Below, in pieces: positions 1 through 14,111 of a stretch of DNA of 64,000 nt. Both the position numbers and the translations under genes were made by a program. The stretch is from Pseudoxanthomonas sp. JBR18 (lineage in GTDB: Bacteria; Pseudomonadota; Gammaproteobacteria; Xanthomonadales; Xanthomonadaceae). The notes below the pieces were generated by a model that searched no databases, had not been told where the DNA came from, and saw nothing but the letters and a program-made list of their open reading frames with translations. Numbering within the stretch: the first letter of the stretch is position 1; each line of letters begins with the position of its first letter. The stretch is taken from the NCBI RefSeq assembly GCF_028198165.1, contig NZ_CP116339.1, positions 4,161,001 to 4,225,000 of the forward strand. The letters run 5' to 3'.

Positions 1-1438
1 GCGCCGTCAACGAAGGCGAATACTTCTTCTCGGCGGGCGTGCGGCTACTGGAGTAGTAGTCGCCCGAAGCATTGCCCACCGGCAGGTAGACCATGCCCAG
101 CGTGTCGTCGCCGGTGAAGGAGGTCCACACGTCCGGCGAACCACGCTTGTAAGCGTCGTCGTGATCGCGCGGTGCGGTGTTCTCCGGATCGGCCGCGTCC
201 CAGGCCCACTTCAGCTTGCCGGTGTGCACGTCGTAGGCCTTGGTTACCCCGGCCGGGCCGAAGGCACGCTGGCCATCGACGGTCTCGTGCCCCACCACGA
301 TGGTGTCGCGGATCACCGCTGGTGGGCTCGAGATGGCCACATACCCGTGGTAAACCTTGCCCATGTCGACAGTGATATCCACCTGGCCGTTTCTGCCGAA
401 GTCGCTGCAGCGCTTGCCGGTCTGCGGGTCGAGTTCGATGACGCGACCGTCCAGGGTGCCCATGATCAGGCGGGACGTGCAGGCCTGCGGGGCAGCGCCT
501 GCGACAGGCGTCGCAGGTGCGGCAGGTGTCTCATTCGCGGCCGCTGTGGACGTCTCGGTCGCCGGAGCCGTCGCCCGGTCGACGGGTGTCTGCGGGGCGG
601 CGCCGGTGTCGGTGTAGTAGGCCATGGAGCGGCACGAGGGGGTGTAAGGCACGGATGTGGCCTTGACCCCCGGGTCGAAGGTCCACTTGGTCTTGCCCGT
701 TGCCGCATCCAGCGCCGCGACCTTGTTGAGGTAACCGCACACATACAGCGTGTCGCCGATCTTGAGCGGGGTGTTCTGGACGCCCCAGCGACCATCGGTG
801 GGCACCTCGCCCACCTGGGCGGTCCAGGCCATCTGGAGGTTCTTGACGTTGTCCGGCGTGATCTGGGTGGCGGTGGTGTAGCGGTCGGTCGCCTGGTTGC
901 CGCCGTAGGCGGGCCAGTCGCTCGAAGGCAGTGCGCCGTCCACGCTCGAACCGGTCTGGGCGGTGAAGTCGGCATCGCCGGCCGTCGGCACATTGGACGC
1001 TTCGGTCACGTGATGCGGCGCGAACGCCAGGCCCCCGGCGACCAGGAAGGCGGCCACGAGCACAGCGGTGATGCCGCCGGCCTTGGCGCGCGATAAACCC
1101 GCATGCAGCCCCGGCAGCAGTAGGGAGAACCAGATCGCGAAGACCAGCACCAGCGCAAAGCGCGGCACCCAGCCCCAGTAGTCCAAGCCGGATTCCCAGA
1201 TCGTGAACAACAAAGTGATTACGAACAGCGCGCCAAACCAGAGCGTGGCACTGGCTTTACGGCGCCATAGCGCTACCGCACTGCCCACGCTGAGCAGGCC
1301 GGCGACCAGGTAATACCAGCTGCCGCCAAGTGCGATCAGCCAAGCGCCGCCAATCGTCAGGAAAAGGCCGAATGCGCATAGACACAGCGCGAGAAGCCAA
1401 CGACCCACGCGCATGGGAGTTGTCTCGGTTTTAAGCAT
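1..1438 (-). CDS. gcd: membrane-bound PQQ-dependent glucose dehydrogenase, N-terminal part (runs off the window)
   Basis: Oxidises glucose to gluconolactone in the periplasm and passes electrons to ubiquinone. About 479 codons are present; the family is near 800 residues, so the C-terminal 40 percent lies outside the window. The N-terminus starts MLKTETTPMRVGRW and holds about five membrane helices in residues 12-140, followed by the propeller start with SSDWPAYGGNQATDRYT. Further family motifs are VPTDGRWGVQNTPLKIGDTL and GHETVDGQRAFGPAGVTKAY. The start at 1438 is chosen because AAGGA sits 7-8 bases upstream; a second ATG lies at 1414. An Ala/Pro/Thr-rich stretch (around residues 285-325, between TDTGAAPQTP and QACTSRL) interrupts the propeller and is longer than I expect for the family. 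No other gene is seen with it. Confidence 0.93.
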   Translation of the reverse strand, partial: MLKTETTPMRVGRWLLALCLCAFGLFLTIGGAWLIALGGSWYYLVAGLLSVGSAVALWRRKASATLWFGALFVITLLFTIWESGLDYWGWVPRFALVLVFAIWFSLLLPGLHAGLSRAKAGGITAVLVAAFLVAGGLAFAPHHVTEASNVPTAGDADFTAQTGSSVDGALPSSDWPAYGGNQATDRYTTATQITPDNVKNLQMAWTAQVGEVPTDGRWGVQNTPLKIGDTLYVCGYLNKVAALDAATGKTKWTFDPGVKATSVPYTPSCRSMAYYTDTGAAPQTPVDRATAPATETSTAAANETPAAPATPVAGAAPQACTSRLIMGTLDGRVIELDPQTGKRCSDFGRNGQVDITVDMGKVYHGYVAISSPPAVIRDTIVVGHETVDGQRAFGPAGVTKAYDVHTGKLKWAWDAADPENTAPRDHDDAYKRGSPDVWTSFTGDDTLGMVYLPVGNASGDYYSSSRTPAEKKYSPSLTA

Positions 1439-1601
1439 GTTATTTCCTTCGGCAAAGGAGCTCCGCCGCGACATCCATGCCCGGCCTGGAGATTTACTTG
1501 AAGGCCGGCCTTGCGATGGCGAACCTTCAATCAAGGAGTCGCGGGTAGGTTCCTCATCGGCCGCGATGGGGCCGGTGGGCCCACGATTTCGATCCAAGTG
1601 G

Positions 1602-1619
1602 AATGACCGTTCTGTCATT
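1602..1619. promoter_or_regulatory. inverted repeat AATGAC-N6-GTCATT, possible operator
   Basis: A perfect 6-bp inverted repeat with a 6-bp spacer lies about 165 bp upstream of the gcd start. The shape resembles operators of TetR-family repressors, but no such regulator is encoded nearby, so the assignment is a guess from form only. Confidence 0.25.
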
Positions 1620-2346
1620 TTGGCCCGCTGGATGCATTCCCACCGTGAATTTTGGTCGAGCGCCCGCTGGTGCCGGTCCGTACTGGCGGTCTCATCGCCA
1701 AGGCACGATCGCTGCACACCTAGAGGTGTGCTTACGTCAGAACATGCGCAGGTCGATTCTCAGCAGAACCTCTGCGGCGAGTACCTGCGCCGCGCGCGAG
1801 ATTGGTTGGCGCTGCGCCACCGCATGCGAGCCGTGGTGGGAGGCCGCGCCGCATCGATCCAAAGCCATGACGGCCGTGCGCCGAGCGCCGAGGTGATGTG
1901 TCCGGCTCGTCAATGCCGGCGACTTCCGCCTGGGCGACGCGCATCGCCAAAGCCGTATCGAATGCGGCGCCCGGAACATGAGACCCGCATGCGCACCACA
2001 TGCGGGGAGCCGCATCCATGCGACCCGAGCCAGCGGAGCGACACTGCGCCGTCTACAGCACACCCACTAACCAGGGCTCGCGCGCCAGAGCGCTCGGTCA
2101 AACCCTCCCGCAGCGGCGAGCCCCCGGGGCCCTCATGGGACTGACCATGTGGCAACCGCGGCTCGCCGCGCCAAGCGGTCGACCACCTGGGCGCGTTCCG
2201 GCCTCCACGGACGGACCTCGACAGCGCTGCGCGCCGCGCCGGGAATCGGCAAGCCACGACACGACGTGTCACTAGGCGAACACCAGCTCAAATTTGTAGC
2301 GAAACGCTGCCCATTTCTACGCGGCACTATTCCCGCACAAAGTGAT

Positions 2347-2358
2347 AGCGTTAACGCT
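2347..2358. promoter_or_regulatory. perfect 12-bp palindrome AGCGTTAACGCT upstream of the hybrid kinase
   Basis: The palindrome sits 82 bp before the kinase start, in the position of a promoter-proximal operator. Its form (AGCG/CGCT arms around TTAA) resembles LacI-family operators of Xanthomonads. No matching regulator gene is adjacent. Confidence 0.3.
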
Positions 2359-2440
2359 GATAGAGGGGACGGCCTTGCGAGCGCATGGCCAACGACAGGG
2401 GTAGGCCAGCACCGGCCTCAGAGGGAGCGGAGAACGGGCA

Positions 2441-6574
<4,134 letters not shown>

Positions 6575-6627
6575 AGCCCCGAATAATGGAACCCGGTCTC
6601 ATCGAGCGGCATCGATCCGGAGCGGTC

Positions 6628-7614
6628 ATGAGCCAACGCCCCATCCTCTGCGTGGACGATGAAGCCAGTAACCTCGCGTTGCTGCGCCAGATCCTGCACA
6701 ACGACTACCCGCTGGCCTTCGCCAAGAGCGGCACCGACGCCATCCGCTGCGTGGTCCAGCACGCGCCCTCACTGATCCTGATGGACGTGGACCTGCCGGA
6801 CGTGGATGGCTACACCATCGCCCGCACCCTCAAGCAGGACAACCGCAGCGCGGCGATCCCGATCATCTTCGTCACCTCCAAGAACAAGGACGCCGACGAG
6901 GACGTGGGGTTCGCCGCCGGCGGCGTGGATTACATCACCAAGCCCTACTCGCCGGCGGTCCTGCGCGCGCGCATCCGCACCCACCTGTCGCTGGTCAGCG
7001 CCACCGAGCTGGTGGCCAGCTACCACGACGCCATCCGCATGCTCGGCATCGCCGGGCACTACAGCGACAACGACACCGGCGTCCACATCTGGCGCATGGC
7101 CGCCTATGCCGGCGCCCTGGCCTGCGCCGCGGGCTGGCCGGTGGAGGAGGCCCGGCTCCTGGAGGAAGCCGCGCCGATGCACGACACCGGCAAGATCGGC
7201 ATCCCCGACGCGGTGCTCAAGAAGCCCGGGCCGCTGACGCCCGAGGAATGGGCGGTGATGAAGACCCACCCGCGCATCGGCTACGACATCCTCAGCCACA
7301 GCAAGGCGCCGTTGTTCAAGCTGGCCGCCGAGGTCTCGCTCTACCACCACGAGCGCTGGGACGGCAGCGGCTATCCCAGTGGATTGGCCGGCGAGCGCAT
7401 CCCGGAGTCGGCGCGCATCGTTGCGGTCGCCGACGTCTTCGACGCCCTGACCTCGCCGCGTCCCTACAAGGAGGCGTGGCCGGTGGAACGGGCGATCCAG
7501 CAGTTGCAGGACTCGGCCGGCAGCCACCTGGACGCCCGCCTGGTGCGGATCTTCATTTCGATCCTGCCGCGCATCCTGCAGATCAAGGCGCACTGGGACG
7601 AACAGGACGCCTGA
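6628..7614 (+). CDS. response regulator with HD-GYP phosphodiesterase domain
   Basis: Predicted cytoplasmic c-di-GMP phosphodiesterase under phosphorelay control. The receiver domain starts PILCVDDEASNLALL and has its acceptor Asp in LILMDVDLPDVDG. The HD-GYP domain shows HDTGKIGIP and the signature HHERWDGSGYP, so the metal and GYP residues are present. The reading frame is open from 6571, whose ATG overlaps the kinase stop, but the ATG at 6628 has a GGAG 6-7 bases upstream and starts closer to the receiver domain, so it is preferred (328 residues). It sits just after the hybrid kinase, which is its likely phosphodonor. Confidence 0.92.
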   Translation: MSQRPILCVDDEASNLALLRQILHNDYPLAFAKSGTDAIRCVVQHAPSLILMDVDLPDVDGYTIARTLKQDNRSAAIPIIFVTSKNKDADEDVGFAAGGVDYITKPYSPAVLRARIRTHLSLVSATELVASYHDAIRMLGIAGHYSDNDTGVHIWRMAAYAGALACAAGWPVEEARLLEEAAPMHDTGKIGIPDAVLKKPGPLTPEEWAVMKTHPRIGYDILSHSKAPLFKLAAEVSLYHHERWDGSGYPSGLAGERIPESARIVAVADVFDALTSPRPYKEAWPVERAIQQLQDSAGSHLDARLVRIFISILPRILQIKAHWDEQDA

Positions 7615-7744
7615 GCGCGGCGCACGCTGGATAGCGCTTCATGGCGGAAGCGCGACGGCTCACCAGCACCGGGCCCCGGTGCCTGCGTGAAGCGGGTGGG
7701 ACACGCTAGGCTAACGACTCCCCGGCTCCTGACCGACCCCGCCC

Positions 7745-9100
7745 ATGCCCGCCGACGCCCTGCACGACGACACCGCCCTGGCCACCCAGCGACCGGAGGC
7801 GATGGACGCCTTCTGGATGCCGTTCACCGCCAACAAGGCGTTCAAGGCCAGGCCGCGCCTGCTGGCCAGCGCGCAGGGCATGTACTACACCGATGTGGAC
7901 GGGCGGCAGATTCTCGATGGCTGCGCCGGCCTGTGGTGTGTCAACGCCGGTCACGCCCGCCCGCGCATCGTCGAGGCCGTGCGCCGGCAGATCGGCACGC
8001 TGGATTTCGCCCCCAACTTCCAGATGTCCTCGCCCCTGCCCTTCGTGCTGGCCGAGCGCCTGGCCGAACTGACCCCGGGCGACCTCGACCATGTGTTCTT
8101 CACCAACTCTGGCTCCGAAGCAGTGGACTCGGCACTGAAGATCGCCCTGGCCTATCACCGCGCCCGCGGCGAGGGGCAACGCACGCGCCTGATCGGCCGC
8201 GAGAAGGCCTATCACGGGGTGGGCTTCGGCGGCATCTCGGTGGGCGGATTGCCCAACAACCGCAAGTGGTTCGGCCCCGGCCTGCCGGGCGTGGACCATT
8301 TGCGCCACACCCTGGACATCGAGCGCAACGGCTTCACCCCGGGCCTGCCCGCCCACGGCAAGGAATGGGCCGAGGAACTGGAGCGCGTGATCGCCCTGCA
8401 TGACCCGTCGACCATTGCCGCGGTCATCGTCGAACCCATCTCCGGCAGCGCCGGGGTGATCCTGCCGCCGGAGGGCTACCTCAAGCGCATCCGCGAGATC
8501 TGCACCCGGCACGGCATCGTGTTGATCTTCGACGAGGTGATCACCGGTTTTGGCCGCGTGGGCAAGGCCTTCGCCGCGCAACGCTTCGGGGTGACGCCGG
8601 ACATCATCACCGCGGCCAAGGGCATCACCAACGGGTGCGTGCCGATGGGCGCGGTGTTCGTGTCCGAGGACATCTTCGATGCCTTCACCCATGGCCCGGA
8701 CAACGCCATCGACCTGTTCCATGGCTACACCTATTCCGGCCATCCACTGGCTTGCGCCGCCGCGCTGGCGACCCTGGACACCTACGCCGAGGACCATCTG
8801 TTTGAGCAGGCCATTGCCCTGGGCGAGGTCTGGCAACAGGGCCTGCACGCGCTCAAGGGCCTGCCCAACATCATCGACATCCGCAACTACGGGCTGATCG
8901 GCGCGATCGAGCTTGCCCCGCGCCCCGATGCGCCCGGCGCGCGTGGCGCGGAGGTGTTCACCCGCGCCTTCCACGACGGCCAGCTGCTGGTCCGCGTCAC
9001 CGGCGACACCATCGCCCTGTCGCCACCGCTGATCATCGAGAAGTCGCACATCGACCAGATCTTCAATGTCCTGGGCGAGGTCATCAAAGCGACCGCATAA
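7745..9100 (+). CDS. omega-amino acid:pyruvate aminotransferase (class III, PLP)
   Basis: Transfers the terminal amino group of beta-alanine or related omega-amino acids to pyruvate. The 451-residue length fits class III transaminases. DAFWMPFTANKAFK near the N-terminus and the motifs FTNSGSEAVDSALKIA, IFDEVITGFGR and TAAKGITNG are typical of the omega-amino acid:pyruvate subgroup. The PLP lysine is about residue 292. No strong ribosome site precedes 7745; an ATG at 7802 is an alternative start. It is monocistronic between a 130-bp gap and a repeat cluster. A related substrate such as a diamine or aminobutyrate cannot be excluded. Confidence 0.9.
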   Translation: MPADALHDDTALATQRPEAMDAFWMPFTANKAFKARPRLLASAQGMYYTDVDGRQILDGCAGLWCVNAGHARPRIVEAVRRQIGTLDFAPNFQMSSPLPFVLAERLAELTPGDLDHVFFTNSGSEAVDSALKIALAYHRARGEGQRTRLIGREKAYHGVGFGGISVGGLPNNRKWFGPGLPGVDHLRHTLDIERNGFTPGLPAHGKEWAEELERVIALHDPSTIAAVIVEPISGSAGVILPPEGYLKRIREICTRHGIVLIFDEVITGFGRVGKAFAAQRFGVTPDIITAAKGITNGCVPMGAVFVSEDIFDAFTHGPDNAIDLFHGYTYSGHPLACAAALATLDTYAEDHLFEQAIALGEVWQQGLHALKGLPNIIDIRNYGLIGAIELAPRPDAPGARGAEVFTRAFHDGQLLVRVTGDTIALSPPLIIEKSHIDQIFNVLGEVIKATA

Positions 9101-9103
9101 CCC

Positions 9104-9304
9104 GTAGCGCGGAGCTTGCTCCGCCGCCCTACGACCAGATCAAGAAAACCCCTCTGCAATCAGGTCAAGGGAACGCCCCGTAGAGCGGAGCTCGCTCCGC
9201 TGCTCTGCAATCAGGTCAAGTGAACCCCCTGTAGAGCGGAGCTCGCTCCGCTGCCCTTCGGCAAGGTCAAGGGGAACGCTCCAGCGGAGCAAGCTCCGCT
9301 CTAC
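9104..9304. repeat. cluster of four GTAG-type palindromic (REP-like) repeats
   Basis: Units at 9104-9132, 9180-9203, 9231-9252 and (inverted) 9283-9304 each carry GCGGAGC(T/C)(T/C)GCTCCGC-like stems beginning GTAG or ending CTAC. They are joined by a recurring linker containing AATCAGGTCAAG or ACCAGATCAAG. The form matches the GTAG repeats described in Stenotrophomonas. They lie beyond the transaminase stop, a usual place for such elements. Confidence 0.85.
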
Positions 9305-9324
9305 ACGTGGTGCGGCGGACCTGC

Positions 9325-9496
9325 TCAGGCCGTCGGCAACTGCATGCAGGCCTCGGCTCCGCCCCCGGCGGCGTTGGCCAGTTGCACCTGGCCGCCGTGC
9401 AGGCGCGCGACTTCACGCACGAAGGGCAGCCCCAGCCCGCTGCCGCGCTGCCGCGCTGCCGCGCTTGCCGGTTGCCGGCGAGGCCTGCGAATAACA
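9325..9496 (-). pseudogene. duplicated 3' end of creC (about 45 codons)
   Basis: Read on the minus strand the segment encodes GLGLPFVREVARLHGGQVQ and ends ACMQLPTA, matching the C-terminus of the intact creC at 10822 (same G-box region, ending ACVQLPTA). There are scattered substitutions and a repeated GCCGCGCT expansion where the copies part. The match continues beyond the stop into flanking repeats (9231-9325 against 10724-10823). The copy lacks everything upstream of the last ATPase motifs and cannot be functional. The IS110 element lies between the two copies. Confidence 0.85.
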
Positions 9497-9532
9497 CCGC
9501 TGCCCTCCGTCACGGATCAAGGCAAAACACCC

Positions 9533-9561
9533 GTAGCGCGGAGCTTGCTCCGCCGCCCTAC
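9533..9561. repeat. GTAG-type repeat, exact copy of the unit at 9104
   Basis: The 29-base unit from GTAGCGCGGAGC to GCCCTAC, plus the linker GACCAGATCAAG, is identical to 9104-9144. It lies just outside the 3' end of the IS110 element. Confidence 0.8.
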
Positions 9562-9599
9562 GACCAGATCAAGGGAAAGCCCTGTAGCAACTGTCTTCC

Positions 9600-10517
9600 T
9601 CACTCCCCCGCCGGCAGCACGCTCCAGGCGTCGCGTGCACGCGCATTGAGGATCACCAGCATCTTGCGCATGACCGCCACGATGGCCACCTTGGCCGCTT
9701 TGCCGCGAGCACGCAGGGATTGGTAGAACTGGCGTAGACGCGGCTCGTAGCGCAAAGCCGACAGGGCCGACATGTACAGGGCCTGGCGGATGTCAGCGCG
9801 GCCACCCCAGATGCTGCGGGTGCCGCGCAGGGTGCCGCTGTCGCGTGCCAGTGGCGCCACCCCGACCAGCTTGGCAATGGCCTTGCCATCGAGCCTGCCC
9901 AGTTCAGGAAGCTCGCTGGCCAGGACCGCCAACAACACCGGCCCCACGCCCTTGAGCGTCTGGATCGCCTCCAGTTGTGGCTGCTGGCGCACCTGTTGGG
10001 CAATCTGCTGATCCAGAAAGGCCTTGCTCTTGGTGAGTTGGAGGACATTGGCCTGCAACGCACCGCGTAGCTGGCGGTCCTTGACCCAACCCAGCTGTTG
10101 TTCGGCGCTGACCAGCATCTGGACGACCTGACGACGGCTCTGCACATACTCGGCCAGCCGGCGCTGCCATGGATGCGCCGGCTGATAAAGCGGCAGATCA
10201 AGGACCTGGGCGATCTGAGCCAGCACGGCCGCATCCAACCGATCGGTCTTGGCCAGTTGTCCGGTGGCCCGGGCAAAGTCACGGACCTGGCGCGCGTTAG
10301 CCCGCACCACCGGCAGGCCTGCTGCATGCAGGGCATCGAGCACCTGCTGCTCATAGCCGCCGGTGGGCTCCAACACCACCCGGCGCACGGCCAGGGGCTT
10401 GAGCCAAGCGGCCAGTTTGCGATGACCGGCGACGGTGTTGTCGAACTGCCGCCAAGGGCCATGGTAGACGGCCACCTCCAAGGTGGCCTTGCTCACATCG
10501 ATCCCGATCCCGTGCAT
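9600..10517 (-). CDS. IS110-family transposase (DEDD recombinase)
   Basis: Recombinase of 305 residues that moves the element with the help of an element-encoded guide RNA in this family. The N-terminal RuvC-like part shows the DEDD set Asp7 (GIDVSK), Glu50 (LEPTGGYE), Asp92 and Asp95 (TDRLD). The C-terminal Tnp_20-type part runs from LKGVGPVLLAVLASELPEL through GTLRGTRSIWGGRADIRQAL and has the serine region expected for catalysis. The gene looks intact. It sits between a broken copy of the creC 3' end and creC itself, so its arrival is linked to a duplication there. Confidence 0.92.
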   Translation of the reverse strand: MHGIGIDVSKATLEVAVYHGPWRQFDNTVAGHRKLAAWLKPLAVRRVVLEPTGGYEQQVLDALHAAGLPVVRANARQVRDFARATGQLAKTDRLDAAVLAQIAQVLDLPLYQPAHPWQRRLAEYVQSRRQVVQMLVSAEQQLGWVKDRQLRGALQANVLQLTKSKAFLDQQIAQQVRQQPQLEAIQTLKGVGPVLLAVLASELPELGRLDGKAIAKLVGVAPLARDSGTLRGTRSIWGGRADIRQALYMSALSALRYEPRLRQFYQSLRARGKAAKVAIVAVMRKMLVILNARARDAWSVLPAGE

Positions 10518-10702
10518 GGCGCATCTCCGTTAGGCTGGAAGGGTCGAGCACTCCCCCGCTTGCCCAGTCTTATCCATCCGAGTGTCGGCTCGGGCAACTG
10601 TTCGGGCGGATCAAGGGAGCTTCCGGCGTGGGCACCAGGCTACAAAGCGATCGTCAGATCCAGAGCGGAGACGGTGGCCCACGCCGGCGCTCGGCACCTA
10701 AC
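10518..10702 (-). ncRNA. candidate bridge RNA region of the IS110 element
   Basis: About 185 noncoding bases precede the transposase start. In the IS110 group this end is known to encode the bridge RNA that pairs with target and donor DNA. Conserved blocks are shared with the noncoding end of the second IS110 copy (23665-23840) although the two elements differ elsewhere, which suggests selected structure. Loop assignments were not attempted. Confidence 0.5.
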
Positions 10703-10723
10703 CTGACAGATCCACAGCAGATA

Positions 10724-10794
10724 AGAGCGGAGCTCGCTCCGCTGCCCTTCGGCAAGGTCGAGGGGAACGCTCCAGCGGAGCGAGCTCCGCTCTA
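10724..10794. repeat. inverted pair of GTAG-type repeats
   Basis: Units at 10724-10744 and 10773-10794 face each other across CCCTTCGGCAAGGTCGAGG. The same pair, nearly base for base, occurs at 9231-9304 beside the creC fragment, so it is part of the duplicated segment. Confidence 0.8.
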
Positions 10795-10821
10795 CGCGTG
10801 GCAGGGCGAACCTGCTTGCGC

Positions 10822-12261
<1,440 letters not shown>

Positions 12262-12448
12262 CAGGGCGCCCCGTCACTGCACAGGCGGCACGCGCGGCGC
12301 TCGCGTGCGCGCAGGGAAAGCAAGCACGGGGCCATAGCCACCGGTCCATCACCGAGCGACGAGCGCGCATGGGGCAGACACAGGCCGGGCCACACGCGCC
12401 GCGTCTGAAAGCCCAGGCACGACGTGTTCGGAAACGGACGGCGCACCC

Positions 12449-13120
12449 TCACAGCTCCAGCGAATAGCCCAGGCCGCGATGCGTGCGCACCGGGTCCGGC
12501 TCGGCCCCGGCGGCGCGCAGCTTGGCGCGCAGGGTCTTGATGTGGGTATCCACGGTGCGGTCCGCGCTGTCGGCATCGCGATCCCAGCCCCGGTCCATGA
12601 GTTGCGCGCGGCTCAGGATGGCGCCAGGCCGCTGCAGTAGCGCGGCCAGCAGCGCGTACTCGTAGCGGGTCAGCTCCAGCGGCTGGCCGCGGAAGTGCAC
12701 ACGGTGGCCTTCGGGATCGACACTAAAATCGCCCTGTGTCCTGCCGCCGGCCATGACCACCGCCGGGCGCCGCAGCCGAGCACGCACGCGCGCCACCAGT
12801 TCGCGTGGCGAGAACGGCTTGGCGATGTAATCGTCCGCGCCCAGTTCCAGGCCCAGTACGCGGTCGATCTCTTCGTTGCGTGCGGTCAGGAACAGCACCG
12901 GCACCTCGCTGAAGGTGCGCAGCTGGCGGCACACGTCAAAGCCGCTGCCGTCCGGCAGGCCGACGTCCAGCACCACCACGTCCACGCCACCGGCGCGCAG
13001 GCGCGGCACCACTTCGCGCGCCAGCTGCAGGTGCTCGGCCTGCAGCCCTTCGCTGCGCAATGCGTAAAGCACCGCATCGGCGATGGCGGTTTCGTCTTCG
13101 ACAACCAGGACATGGGGCAT
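12449..13120 (-). CDS. creB: response regulator CreB
   Basis: OmpR/PhoB-type DNA-binding regulator, partner of CreC. The receiver has VVEDETAIADAV and acceptor Asp in VVVLDVGLPDGSG (Asp52 from the chosen start). The C-terminal winged helix includes LTRYEYALLAALLQRPGAIL and DRTVDTHIKTLRAKLRAAG. An upstream in-frame ATG at 13132 adds four residues; the one at 13120 matches the usual start just before the receiver. Neither has a clear ribosome site. It is divergent from rlmJ, with the two starts 55 bp apart. Confidence 0.92.
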   Translation of the reverse strand: MPHVLVVEDETAIADAVLYALRSEGLQAEHLQLAREVVPRLRAGGVDVVVLDVGLPDGSGFDVCRQLRTFSEVPVLFLTARNEEIDRVLGLELGADDYIAKPFSPRELVARVRARLRRPAVVMAGGRTQGDFSVDPEGHRVHFRGQPLELTRYEYALLAALLQRPGAILSRAQLMDRGWDRDADSADRTVDTHIKTLRAKLRAAGAEPDPVRTHRGLGYSLEL

Positions 13121-13175
13121 GGCGCGCAGCATAGCGGTGCGCCGTGCCGGCCCGCATCCTCTATGCTTGTGCGCG

Positions 13176-14033
13176 ATGAACTACCGACACGCCTTCCACG
13201 CCGGCAACCATGCCGACGTCCTCAAGCACCTGGTGCTGGTCAACCTGCTGGAGGCGATGGCGCGCAAGGACAGCCCGTACTTCGTGCTCGACACCCACGC
13301 CGGGCGCGGCCACTACCTGCTGGCCTCGCCGGAGAGCCGCAAGACCTCCGAGGCCGCCGAAGGCGTGCTCAAGCTGTTCGGCCAGCCGCCACTGCACGAG
13401 AGCATCGAGCGCTACCTGCGCGCGGTGCAGTCGCACAACCCGGTCGGCGCGCTGGTCGCCTATCCCGGCTCGCCGCTGCTGGTCGCCCAGCACCTGCGTG
13501 AGCAGGACCGCCTGGCCGCCTGCGAGCTGCAGCCCGAGGAAACCCAGGCCCTGCGCGAGCTGTTCGCCCGCGACGCGCGCGTGGCCGTGCACGGCCGCGA
13601 CGGCTACAGCGCGATCAAGGCGCTGCTGCCGCCGCGCATCGGAGACACCAAGTTCGGCCGGGGCCTGGTCCTGATCGACCCGCCCTACGAGGCCCAGGAC
13701 GCCGAGTACCCGCAGATCATCACGGCCGTGCGCGAAGGCCTCACCCGCTGGCCCAACGCCACCTGGGCGGTGTGGTATCCGATCAAACAGCGGCGCACGC
13801 TGCTGCCATTCTTCCGCAAGGCCGCTGCCCTGCCCGCCAGGTCCATCTGGCTGGCCGAACTGCAGGTCCGCCCGGACGACTCCCCGCTGCGCCTGGCCGG
13901 CAGCGGCATGCTGATGATCAATGCCCCATGGCAGCTGGAGCAGGCGATCGCCCCAGCCCTGCCAGTGCTGCAGCGGCTGCTCGGCGAAACCGGTGCGACC
14001 ACGCGCCTGGAATGGCTCAAGCAGCCGGACTGA
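13176..14033 (+). CDS. rlmJ: 23S rRNA (adenine(2030)-N6)-methyltransferase
   Basis: Methylates A2030 of 23S rRNA using SAM. The 285-residue length fits RlmJ. The N-terminus MNYRHAFHAGNHADVLKHLV is the family signature, DTHAGRGHY is the SAM site, and the catalytic DPPY appears in VLIDPPYEAQDAEYP. The open frame extends upstream to 13083, but the conserved start is at 13176. It stands alone between divergent creB and a GNAT gene. Confidence 0.95.
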   Translation: MNYRHAFHAGNHADVLKHLVLVNLLEAMARKDSPYFVLDTHAGRGHYLLASPESRKTSEAAEGVLKLFGQPPLHESIERYLRAVQSHNPVGALVAYPGSPLLVAQHLREQDRLAACELQPEETQALRELFARDARVAVHGRDGYSAIKALLPPRIGDTKFGRGLVLIDPPYEAQDAEYPQIITAVREGLTRWPNATWAVWYPIKQRRTLLPFFRKAAALPARSIWLAELQVRPDDSPLRLAGSGMLMINAPWQLEQAIAPALPVLQRLLGETGATTRLEWLKQPD

Positions 14034-14111
14034 GCGCCGCACGGACGCTGGCTTGCACCACGGCCAGCCATGTCAAACCCGCTTTCACCCGCCGCGTGAC
14101 AGCATCCGGCC

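Larger units (their letters stand above)
1439..2440. other. about 1 kb without a recognisable gene
   Basis: Six-frame reading gives only short arginine- and proline-rich frames on both strands, none resembling a known family and none with a convincing ribosome site. The stretch holds two inverted repeats, listed separately, that could be operators for the flanking divergent genes. It may contain decayed coding sequence, but I could not identify any. Confidence 0.5.
9600..10702 (-). mobile_element. IS110-family insertion sequence
   Basis: The element comprises one transposase gene and about 185 noncoding bases before it. The outer end near 10702 is inferred because a second, truncated IS110 copy at 23400-23840 shows the same sequence features (GGTCGAG, CTTATC, CAACTGT(T/C)CGGGCG) up to CTCGGC(A/G)CCTA and then diverges. 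The other end near 9590-9600 is not fixed. IS110 elements lack terminal inverted repeats, and none is seen. Confidence 0.75.

Noticed and set aside
161-1096. Long plus-strand ORF (311 codons) opposite the first gene
   Set aside because: It is the antisense shadow of gcd; the minus strand reads a continuous PQQ glucose dehydrogenase.
1732-2063. Two overlapping minus-strand ORFs of about 100 codons
   Set aside because: There is no ribosome site, no family resemblance, and composition is like random GC-rich DNA.
7666-7682. GC-rich palindrome after the HD-GYP gene as a terminator
   Set aside because: The loop is too short and there is no T run; it may be chance.
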